A stretch of 64,000 bases of DNA. Origin: Fragilariopsis cylindrus CCMP1102 (taxonomy: Eukaryota; Bacillariophyta; Bacillariophyceae; Bacillariales; Bacillariaceae). The position numbers and the translations under genes were made by a program. The stretch covers positions 143,153-207,152 of the forward strand of contig FMBT01000375.1 in the NCBI GenBank assembly GCA_900095095.1, read 5' to 3'. Each line of letters opens with the position of its first letter. The stretch's first letter is position 1. This document shows positions 45,579-55,776 of the stretch, piece by piece. The notes under the pieces are model-generated. The model did not search any database and was not told where the DNA came from. It was given only the letters and a program-made list of their open reading frames with translations.

Positions 45579-48388
45579 TCAGTCAGTTGCTGCGCTCAGT
45601 CTCTCAATCAGATCCGATTTTTTCCCGCCAACTTTCAGTTTTCTCTTTCTGCATTCTTCTTTAAGTTCTGCAACTGTCATCTTAGCAATATCGACGACTT
45701 CTTCGTTAGCTTCTTTAAGAAATTCCCCATTTATTGTCATTTCGTTCTCTAGCTGGGCAAGCATCTCCTCTGTGGGCTCTTCGTCAAAGTCGGAACCCCT
45801 TGATTCGAACATCTCAACTGCAGCCCGGGCTTGTCTACCTAACTCTTCAATGTCAAAGTTCTCAAGTTCAGGATCAGCATCATCTTCTTCGCCATATTCG
45901 ATCTCGTTAATATTTTGAAATAGTTCTGCATTATCTCCTTCGCCTAGCGCTGTGCTATCTTCGTATCCGTTGATCGCTTCAAATAGTTCCGCATCATCTC
46001 CTTTGATTTCGCCAGATAGTTCTAGGTCATGTTCTTCTAATAACGACACGAGGTCTGCTTTTTTCCCTTTAGCTGTGAAGCCTCTCTTTTTCAGCTCCTC
46101 TTTCAACTCAGCAACTTTAAAGGAAGACCAATCCTTCATAACTGGAGCAACAACAAAATTTTCCTCCAGGTCAGATTTGTTTTCACTTATTTTATTGTTA
46201 TCATCAAATGCTTCAACAGCCTCCCTAGCAGCACGTGCAAGATCGTCCAAGTTGGTAGCCGAGAATAAGTCGTCGGATTCTTCAAAATCGTCGTCATCAT
46301 CGTCTTCGTCTACCATTGAATCTGTCCATTGTTGTTTTTGTTCTAGAGCAGCGTCTTCGACCTCTTTCGCACTATTTTCGTAGGATTCGACAGCCTCCCT
46401 GGCAGCTTGTGCCAAAGACTCTAAGTCTATATCACCTAATTCGTAGATATCCTCATCCCCATCCTCGTCATCCAGATCAGTATCAGTATCGGAATCAATA
46501 TCAAGATCCTGTCTTAGCTCGCTAGCCAGCTCCCCTGCTGCATCCCACTCTGCCTTGGCGGAATTATCAGGGGTGATGATGTCATTGACACCAACAATCT
46601 TCCCTTCGATCCCCTCCTGCGCCATTTCTACAGCAGCCATAAATTCATCATCGTCGAACATCACATCGTCTTCTAGTTCTTCGATTCTGCCCTTTTCTTC
46701 AGCGTCTGCCTTCTGTCTCACATCCTCAGCGATTGCGGCCATTTCCTCTACCTCGGCTACCACTCTCGCCTCTTCAGCAATTCTTTCCTCTTCTTCAATT
46801 CTGGCCACTTCTTCTGCCTCTGCTACCACTCTCGCCATTTCTTCAATTCTAGTCGTTTCTTCTACCTCAGCTGCCACTCTTGCCTCTTCAGCGGTTCTTT
46901 CCTCTTCTTCAATTCTAGTCATTTCTTCTACCTCAGCTACCACTCTTGCCTCTTCAGCGATTCTTTCCTCTTCTTCAATATTGGCCATTTCTTCTGCCTC
47001 TTCTTCAATTCTAGTCATTTCTTCTACCTCAGCTACCACTCTTGCCTCTTCAGCGATTCTTTCCTCTTCTTCAATTCTAGTCATTTCTTCTACCTCAGCT
47101 ACCACTCTTGCCTCTTCAGCAATTCGTTCCTCTTCTTCAATTCTTGTCAGTTCTTCTGCATCTTCAGCGACATTTCCCCCCCCTTCCTCTTCTTCTTCTA
47201 CAGCTGTTGTAGAAGACTGTTTTTCTTTGAGTACCTCGGCCTCGGCAATGGCAATGGCTGCATCTGCCTCACCAATAACTTCTTCAGCTTCCTTTAGGAC
47301 TCTCGCAAGATCATCTTCAGAATCTATGTAAGCTTTTTCTACTGCTTCAACAACGTCGGATTCGTCGGCCAACGACTTTTCTCTCTTCAATTTGAGAATT
47401 TTCTTATCCACGACGCCGTTTGTTGAAAATTTATCTGCCAATTTAGTTGCCGTCTCTGTCACGTCCCAAGTGATTCCTCCCACCGTCCGAAGTACATCAC
47501 CGGCGACACTCTTTGAAATAGCAACGTATGCTGCGCTCAATCCGACGGCACCAGAAGCAAGTACACCTTTACTTACCAATAATCCAAGGACTGTTCCGGC
47601 GAGCGCCGCTCCTTTGATTCGTTCAGCAGAAACTCCCTTTTGCACTTCTGCTAAGGGTTTCTACACATTGCATTTTATGAACAACATCATCTTTCGTTAG
47701 AGTGCAGCAGCGAGTTACAGTTGAAACGATGACAACGATGATAACGGAATGAACGATGACAACGAGTATGCGTACCAAATACACACACACACACACACAC
47801 ACATATTCGTTAACTTACTATGGCGTTTTCTACCGATTCTTTTGCCTTATTAGCCCACTCAAGAATTTCCGCATTCCTTTGTTCTTCGGCAATTCTAGCC
47901 TGTTTCACTTGCCATTCTGCCTGTTTCACTTGCCATTCTTTGCCCGCCTCTTCCTCGGCAATTCTCTTTTCTTCTACAAGACGAGCCTCTTCTTCAGGTC
48001 GGATCTTTTCTTCTTCCACCCTAGCTTTCTCCTCCTCCTTCGCTTTTATTGACGTCAATTCGATGTCATCATCGTCATTATTGTGTGATGGAAGCTCTTG
48101 CGGTGAAGCGAAAAATATGTCTGATGGCAAATCCTTTGGTGGATGCGGATCAGCTCCCGAAGACGAAGATGTATCGTCGTCAGTGCTGCCAGCACCAGCA
48201 GCTATAACAAGCTTTCTTTTCGGTCGTAAAAATGCGGTATGTGAAAAATTCTTCCGCAATAGTATGGATTCTAATCGACGGCAACCCCAAAAAGTGTTCA
48301 GAGATTCATTATATTGAACAAGAAATCCCGCAAAACATATCAGTTGCAAGAGCAAATTGTGGGATTGTAAGCAATTCTGTCTTGTCAT
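45579..48388 (-). CDS. Acidic coiled-coil protein with two SAP domains, putative organelle signal
   Basis: Two exons, 48388-47819 and 47660-45579; the 158-nt intron (GTAAGT...TGTAG, phase 0) contains an (AC)n run. The product is 883 aa. A hydrophobic N-terminus (LLLQLICFAGFLV) suggests a signal peptide, possibly followed by a plastid transit region. Residues about 120-190 are Glu/Ala/Lys coiled coil. A hydrophobic Gly/Ala segment near residues 205-240 could cross or lie on a membrane. Then comes a tandem Glu-rich repeat (unit like ARVVAEVEEMTRIEEEERI, plus-strand positions about 46740-47165). Three copies of a motif close to L-A-x-x-A-R-x-A-V-E-x-F/Y-E follow, then SAP domains (SFKVAELKEELKKRGF and MTVAELKEECRKRKL). 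SAP domains usually bind DNA or RNA, so an organelle nucleoid or RNA role is possible but not shown. Confidence 0.82.
47782..47803. repeat. (AC)n microsatellite in intron
   Basis: About eleven AC units inside the only intron of the SAP-domain gene. Length variation here should not affect the protein. Confidence 0.85.
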
Positions 48389-49108
48389 GATGATAACGAC
48401 AAGAAACGAGCTTATATGATTTTGGATATTACTTGTATATCAAGACCGATGGATGGCTAAATCAGCTTTTAAGTCAGATGTGATGTGATGTGATGAATGT
48501 ATATGTGATGACTGAAGAAAGTTTATGGTGGATTTGTAGGTATTAGATACGATGTAGCTAGCGTCAAGGAGATGGTTCATTTATTTAAAATTTATTTCTT
48601 GATCCCTGTCGTCATTATCATTTAGCGACTTGTCGTTGCTTTCCTTTTAGATTACCGTTTGTTATTGACACTCTACTTACTACGGTAGTCAGTAAGGAAG
48701 ATCCTATTGGATAAAAAGATGTATATTTTGTGAGACTTCAACCGAGGCGCTACAGGGGCTCTCGAGAAAGTAAAAACAGAGAGATAGATTTTGTTTTTAT
48801 TATTTTCGACACGTCAGTCACGTCACCTCATTTATTTTCGAAGTCGTAAAATCTCAAAAAATATGACTTGCTGTTGTGTCGTCTTTACCTGCGTGTTAGT
48901 TCACACTCTTTGTGTGTCGTCATCGCTGCATCATCAATCATTGTCATCAAGCACTTTCAACTTGGAGGCAACAGCAAATAACACAAAAAGCCACAAAATA
49001 CCTACAATCGACATACAATTCAACTATTAGATCGATACTACTCACAAAGATACATAATCTTTATTCCAAATCCATAAACAATAAACAGTAAAACAATACA
49101 ACAGCACG
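48389..49108. promoter_or_regulatory. Divergent intergenic region
   Basis: 720 bp between the SAP gene and the DUF2854 gene, expected to hold both promoters. A 55-codon ATG frame at 48863-49030 lies upstream of the DUF2854 start; it could be an upstream ORF in the 5' UTR but has no similarity. Confidence 0.45.
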
Positions 49109-50128
49109 ATGATGAAAGTATCTAAAATTGCACTTGTGATCGTATCACTAATCGCATTATCTTCGGTTCACAACGCTTCAGGTTTTGTGCCATCGAACAG
49201 AATTACTTCTTTCTCAAATCCAACCCACGTTACAGAAAAAATCTATAAGGTTGAATCAACTCTGAATATGTCTGACAACGATGTAAGTTCTTTTTTCAAT
49301 GGTATACGAGCATCTTGGTATATGTCCATGTCCTTGTCATGCAACGACTGAAAGGAAACGACTATCTCAAAAGAAAATAATTACTATTTACACAAGTAGA
49401 CAAGATCACTCACCATTATTATTTTTTGCCATTACTATTTGTATTTCTTCAATTGAAAAATATAGGACTGGGAAGCACCTAAGACAGCCATGATCGGAGG
49501 TGCAGGAGTTAATAACGCTGGTGAACCTCCATTCGAGATCCGAGGATTTTCTCTTGGAAACCTTGTCATCTTATCTGGTGTAGTTATCACTGTACTATCA
49601 TTCGCCGAGTATCTTAGTGACTCCAGTGGTGAAGGATTGAACGTATCTGGTCTGGGATTTGTTTACGGTATTCCGGTATGCCTTGCTGGAGCCGCATTGA
49701 AGTATGCAGAAATCAATCCAGTTCCTCTTATTACCAACCCTGCTGGTGAACGTGTATATGAGGCAAAGAAAACAGAAACTATTGACAAAATCAAACAAGA
49801 CGTTACGAGACATAGATACGGAGACGAAGCTCATTTAGATACAACGGTGAGAAAGCTTGGCTTGGTAGTTCCTGGAAAAGATTATCCACAACTTCAGGAA
49901 TTGAGAGCAGAAGATGCTGACGGGGAGCTTGCCTTCACTATGGTATGGCAATCGATTGATACTCCTTACAAAATGTGGGCAGATGAACGCAGAGTGAAGA
50001 AGTACGAAACATTCTTCGGACCAGGTGTAACCGCAGAAGTCGTTAAAATCGATGCTGAACAGAGACTTGTTGGAATTCGTCTTACGACCACATCAGCTAC
50101 TAAAGAAGTGGAAACCACAGCAGCGTAA
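49109..50128 (+). CDS. Plastid-targeted DUF2854 membrane protein
   Basis: Exons 49109-49282 and 49466-50128, intron GTAAGT...ATAG, phase 0; 278 aa. Residues 1-25 form a signal peptide (KVSKIALVIVSLIALSSV) followed by NASG-FVPSNR, with Phe at the predicted +1, the diatom plastid signature. The mature part has two closely spaced hydrophobic segments (LVILSGVVITVLSFAEYL and the YGIPVCLAGAALKYAE region) and a soluble C-terminal half, as in cyanobacterial and plant DUF2854 proteins. Function is unknown; conservation in oxygenic phototrophs and targeting suggest a thylakoid or envelope role. The start could be the second Met (49112). Confidence 0.85.
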
Positions 50129-50467
50129 TTATTAAATTTTTAAAATTAACAGAAGACCCTTGTAAATAATATTAAAGCATTACTCACTTGTATAATACAT
50201 TACATTAGCATCAATATTTTTTAGAGGCGATTATAATATAGATATTATGTAGTCTTTATAATCATCATTCTTGGTGTAGACATACTTAAATTAAACAGAG
50301 TTATGGAAAGCACTTGATATTTAGAGAAAGCATTTTCTTTTCTTTCAAAAACTTCAAAAAGTGGAGTTCGTCACTAGTCCACCAACAGAATTGTAGAATT
50401 GTAGATATGTTATATGTTATATGTATATATATATTACAAAAGTATTAAGTAGATCGACGATCGCATT
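50129..50467. other. Convergent intergenic region
   Basis: 339 bp AT-rich spacer between converging 3' ends; contains a short TATATA run near 50425. Nothing else seen. Confidence 0.5.
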
Positions 50468-51992
50468 TTATAATTTTCTACGTTTCGATCGAGAAGAGTC
50501 ATTCTCCCCGTCCAAAGAACGCTTCCCGGAAACTTCTCCCTCCAAAATTTCCCCTTCGTCTTCTTCCTCTTCCGCCCCTCCACCTTCGTCATCCCCATCA
50601 TTTTCGTCGTCTTCTTTTAAACCGGAGGTTTCTGGAAGGGATTTACCGCCAGATTCTTTATCGTTAACGGCGCTAGTATCGTCGACGTTTTCTCCCAATG
50701 ATCCCGTTGTGGTCTCGACTTTGATGAACTTGTCGTTGCTATTAATGAGCGCGGCATTTACTTCTTTTGTCACCAATGCTTCTTCCTCGTACAAAACCAT
50801 GGCAGCTTTTTTCGCCTCGTCTGATTCAAGTAAAATGTTGTGACGAGCCACTACCGCTTCGGTTTCTGATCTAAGTAACGTCATCATAGATACCAACTCG
50901 TCGTTTCGTTTGCGCCGTTTTATGGCTTCCGTTTGAAAGTCCCTGTTAAGATTTCGCTCTTTTTCGATTTCCCGTTTGAGACGCGCTACGTCTTCCCTCA
51001 AAGCAGGAAGATGTTCCGACGTATCTGGCCGTTTGGTGGGAACCTGATTCGGTATCCATACTAAGGAATCCGGTTTGGCTCCAAAAGCTCCACACGTGCC
51101 CCAGGCCGTGGCGTGCCCCGGTTGCTGACCAAGCTGCGAGAGAAGAAGGGGAACACCAGGTGGGATCTTTGGAATTCTGGAAGCAGGCCAGTGGCAGACT
51201 CCCGACGAAGAAGTCCCACCGCTTTTTACGATACTTTCTTCCGCCTTTTTCCATTGCTTGTCGAGGTCGTTCCATACGGTATGTAAATCAGCCTGGTGTT
51301 CCTTAGCCTCCGAAGATGATAAAGAATGCGATCCTCGGTATAGCAAACACTGTAGGGTTTCGCGTACAATCTGGAGTCTGACTCGTTGTAGAGCCAGGAG
51401 CTTTCCCCGTTTCTGTACTTGCTCTTGCAGAAACGATACACGACCGTTGACATCTCATTTTTTACCTTGAGTTTCTTAGATAAAGAAATATAATGAGCCC
51501 GCAAACTTAGGTACTGGCCCTCATATATCTCACGCTGAGCCTCGCACTGCTGGATTTTTTGGCGTAAGGTTTGTAACCGTTTTTCTTCTTCCGGATCGAT
51601 CCGGACAGGCATAGCGATGATAGGCATTTGATGGCCACGGTATGGTCCACCTGCGGATGCTACCGTGATTGTCCCCCTTGCGCAGATTCCAAGTTATTGT
51701 GCGGTCCCTTGCCATTACTTCCGCTGCTGTTTTCCTTCGCGATCTTGTTATTTTGATTAGTGAAAATGTAATACTGCTGTGCGTATGACGTACACGCATT
51801 GGAAAAGGCTTCCATGTGACGCAAATCGCGTTCCATTTCCTCTTGCGTCAACGGTGCTAATGGTGTATTAGCACCTGTTAATCGAGCCGATAATCCACGG
51901 GCTAACAAAATATGATCCTCCTGCGGCTTTGTTCGCGCCTTTAAAGAGGCGGTCGTACCGACACGACTGTTGATATTCTTTCTTTCTACCAT
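50468..51992 (-). CDS. Coiled-coil, probably nuclear protein of unknown function; two 1-base frame breaks
   Basis: One reading of about 508 residues runs across three frames: from ATG 51992 to about 51680, then to about 51448, then to the stop at 50468. Both changes fit loss of one base in a short homopolymer (a run of five G on the minus strand near 51679-51683, and a short A run near 51450), and coding character continues smoothly across them. Residues about 130-250 and 330-400 are predicted coiled coil. The C-terminus is very acidic (GGGAEEEEDEGEILEGE) and ends in a basic nuclear-localisation-like cluster, SKRRKL. No catalytic motif or known domain recognised. It is more likely a single gene with assembly errors than a pseudogene. 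Confidence 0.65.
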
Positions 51993-53065
51993 TTTTTTAT
52001 ATCTTTTTTCTTCTAAAATTCAATTTATTGTATCTCTATATATTCTTAGTGCTATAGATATAAACAGAACTACGGAAGATGATATTTTAGTACGTGAGTA
52101 GAACGAATAATGAACCGAACCAAAAAGTACGAGTCAACGAAACGTTTTGTCGTTTTTTTTGTGAGATCGATGATTGATGATTGATTGATGATTCTCAATT
52201 TGCGATCAAACAGCTAGATAAAAGTGCACCGTTATTAACTTTAGATTCTGACAAAAATGTCAACAGATTGCTTGATACATAGCAATTTCAATTCACTTTG
52301 CTTTATCACGACAATACGATAAATACGGCAAAGACGATACTATTATTGAGCCATTTTTCTCTGTTAGTAAAAATAATGCAGTTACACACTCATCGTATAC
52401 GTCGTTCTTTTTTTTCGCACTTACTTCTTAGATTAGATGATACCAAACTGATCGATGTAATGTAATTTGGGAATATTATTCAATGCATTCAATGTTCATC
52501 GATCATCTATGTTTTTCTCAAACTAAATTACTGCTGTTGATAGTTCGGATGTGATTTTTTGCTTTTTACTCTACTAGTTAGTGCTAGCTAGTAGTACTGT
52601 ATTGCTGTTAGCTCTGTAATCGTAAGAGGTTATAGATATTACCTATAACTAGTATGTATAAATAATAAACTTTATCTACGCGCGACATGCGCATTAGATG
52701 TCTAATGAAAGAGAATGAATGAATGAATGAATGAATGAATCAATCGATCCTACTATCCGGTTTACATACATAATATTTAAATTTTTTGTAAAGTTGTTGA
52801 CAATAAGAACAATTGTTTTCACAATCCTTTCTCTGTTTGACTTCTTGTGACTAACCTTCCACTAGCCTAGCCAAGCTAGCAAGAAAGCTTGCTAGAAGTC
52901 GTATTATTTGTATCTCGAGATATAGGAATTTGACGATCAAATAACCATAATTTTATTTCGATTTGAATTATAGTTAGTATTTTTCTCAAAGTACCGCTGT
53001 TAAAAAATAGTTGTAGCATCTTGTCGGAGAAGAGAGATAGAGAGAAACGAGATTCTTAACACGTC
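51993..53065. promoter_or_regulatory. Divergent intergenic region
   Basis: About 1.07 kb between the coiled-coil gene and HBS1, expected to contain both promoters. A GAAT tetranucleotide repeat lies at 52715-52740 and an imperfect AAGCTAGCAAG palindrome near 52873-52895. No ORF of note. Confidence 0.45.
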
Positions 53066-55684
53066 ATGTCAAGACATCGGAACGTTCGAAACCTCGTTGA
53101 GGATGACTATTACGATGGATACGACGACGATGATTACTACGATGACGATTACTACGATGAAGAGGATAAATATAAAGCTCATGCGCCACCTCCGAAGGCC
53201 GCTCCTATAGCCTTAACGAAAACTGCTAAAATTGTCGCAGCTACCACGAAAGTATATATTGCGTCTTCGACTACGACTGCGTCATCTAAATCAAACCCAG
53301 GTGTAACGAAAGCGCCGCCGGGATGGGAAAAGCCTTCTTCGGTATCTGCTTCGGCGCCACCTGGAATTACTACGCCTCCTACCGGATGGGGGAAACCAGA
53401 GCCAACTGGGACGTCCAACTCGATAACATTAACGACGACGAAAAGTTCATCTCAAAGCACGATAATGAAAAATCGAAGCAAAAGTCCAAAACGAGGAGGA
53501 AATGCTTCGTCGATGACTTCTTATATACCAAAACCGATTCCAGATTTTGTCCGAAATCAGAAATCACAATTAACGATGGTCATTCTTGGACACGTCGATG
53601 CGGGTAAAAGTACTCTAATGGGACAAGTCCTAGTTTCGACTGGTCAAGTGACCAAACGTGAAGCCGCAAAACAGACAAAATTGAGCTGGCTTTTAGACGA
53701 AAACGAATCTGAACGTGCTCGAGGTGTAACGATGGAAATCGGTACAAGTACGTTTTATACCTTAAATTTTGTATGACTGCGATCATTTCATCTATATTTT
53801 TCATATCTCCCTTCCTTTCCTTTCCCTTCACTGTTGCTGATTGATTCTAACGACTAAACCATTCTTCTATTTGCTTGTTGTTCTTTTTTGTTTGTTTGTA
53901 TAGAAACCATACGAGTACCAAAGCACGACATTGTGGTCTTGGATGCTCCTGGTCATCACGACTTTATACCAGTGTGAGTTTTCCGCAACAGGGAAGATGC
54001 TTTATCCGCCGTTTATTTCTTGATTCGTTTTGATTTGCATTGTGTGGTGATTGATATCATATGTGTTAATTCTCCCTATGAATATTCAATACGAACTGAA
54101 AACACTTCCGATCCAGTAGTTGATGAAGATTGAAAATTTTGTAATCTGTTCCCTTTTCTCAAAGCTATAACTCACTCTTATTTTTCAAAAAACATTCCTT
54201 TGGTGATTATAATCCAACTGTGTGAACTGGATCTGTTGACTCATTACGACTCGTTTGAAAAAAGGATGATCACGGTAAGCGTAATAATAATAAAGAATGA
54301 CAGATAACGTCGCATCGTATACTGAATGTTAGTCATATTCAGCATTCGTCGTCGGATTGTGTGTGCGAGTGTATATTGCGACAACAACAAAGATCCTTCT
54401 CACATTATTCATTATTTGTTTATATTTTCCTTCGAATAGGGGGCTGCCAACGCCGATGTTGCCATTCTTGTGGTAGCAGCAGTAACAGGTGAATTCGAAG
54501 CAGGTTTTAGCGGGGGAGGTCAAACAAAAGAACACATCCAATTAGCGCGAGGGCTTGGAGTAACGCAGATCATCGTTGCTATCAACAAACTTGACGTAGA
54601 AGGATGGAAAAAGGGCCGATACGAAGAAATTCAAGGAGACATAAAACAGTTTTTACTGAAACAGGAATTCAAGGAAAAACGGATACAGTTTGGTAAGTGA
54701 GATATTAAAGAAATGTATGATTCCAGATTGGTGATTTTTAATAGATATCGTCGGTCTTATTTACTTTCCTATCTTTATATTTAGTACCGATCTCGGGTTT
54801 GACTGGCGAAAACATTAAGGTGTGCAATAGCAGTGAGCTATCAAAATGGCACAAGGGGCCGACATTACTAGATGCTGTTAATAACTTTTTCCCCGCCAAT
54901 CGGCAGATAGGTATGTGAGACAAAGATGCTGAAATTCGTTATTTGTATTGCTCTACATGTGTCCATGTGCGTGTTACGAAGCGATTCATTCATTCTTTCT
55001 TCAACTCTGACAACATTTCAAATTTGGGTCAACACACACATATACACGCACACAACCTTAGAAAAACCGCTTCGATTCATTGTAACTGACGTTTTTTCGG
55101 AAGGTAAAGGAATAGTGACACGTGGTCGAGTAATTCAAGGATTTGTTGAAGTTGGCGATCAATTGGTCGTTTTGCCTGTGGGAGACATTGTGCGAGTTTC
55201 GAAGCTGGAACATCTACAAGCTCCCTCAGACGATATTGACGACCCTAGGCGTCTCGATACTGCTATAGCTGGTGACACAGTACAGCTTGTTATTAATGAT
55301 ATTGATATCATGCGTCTTTCAATAGGAAATATACTATGTTTTCCCAATGCAAGGCCGCCATTAACCAAGAAAGCTACAGCAAGAATAATTGTTATGGATA
55401 AATTAGCTGTTCCGATTATTCGAGGTGCACAAGTCATTTTCCATATGCACAGCCTAGATGTCCCAACGGTGTTGACGAAACTCGTATCCATTTTAAACCG
55501 CGACGGATCAATCAAAAAGGAACGCCCACGTGCTTTGACAAGTAGTGTTAGTGCGAGCATTGAATTCACCATTAGCGACAGAATTGTTATGGAAGCATTT
55601 TCAGATTGCAGGGCTTTGGGGCGTTTTGTGCTAAGAAGAGGCGGCGAAACGATAGCGATAGGAGTTATTGATAAAACACTATAG
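53066..55684 (+). CDS. HBS1: HBS1-like translational GTPase (Dom34/Pelota partner)
   Basis: Ribosome-rescue GTPase of the eRF3/EF1A family, acting with Dom34/Pelota in no-go and non-stop decay. Six exons: 53066-53747, 53904-53973, 54265-54274, 54440-54692, 54785-54910 and 55062-55684, together 587 aa. Exon 3 is only 10 nt (GATGATCACG) and supplies the end of the conserved stretch [16 protein letters not shown]; without it the frame and the G-domain are broken. G motifs: GHVDAGKS (G1), ERARGVTME (G2), DAPGH (G3), NKLD (G4), SGL (G5). Beta-barrel domains 2 and 3 follow. The N-terminus has an acidic Tyr-rich start ([16 protein letters not shown]) and a Ser/Thr/Pro linker, as in HBS1 rather than EF1A. 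The donor at 53748 (GTACGT) was chosen because it gives the best fit to the family. Confidence 0.92.
54265..54274 (+). other. HBS1: 10-nt micro-exon of HBS1
   Basis: Flanked by AAAAAG and GTAAGC. Joining CCAGT, this decamer and GGGGCT yields P-V-M-I-T-G, matching the family consensus P-N-M-I-T-G. The upstream acceptor lacks a clear pyrimidine tract. Confidence 0.8.
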
Positions 55685-55776
55685 TGAAAGACAAGCATTT
55701 TCTTGAAACTACATATATATTATTATATATAATATATTATTATTTTTGAGTTCGAGATCTATTTTTTTTGCTTCAA

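Noticed and set aside
46555-47331. Long plus-strand Ser-rich frame opposite the SAP gene
   Set aside because: Antisense shadow of the Glu-rich repeat (GAA/GAG reads as Ser/Leu codons on the other strand).
48863-49030. 55-codon ATG frame with a hydrophobic start
   Set aside because: No cleavage context or similarity; most likely an upstream ORF or chance frame in the DUF2854 leader.
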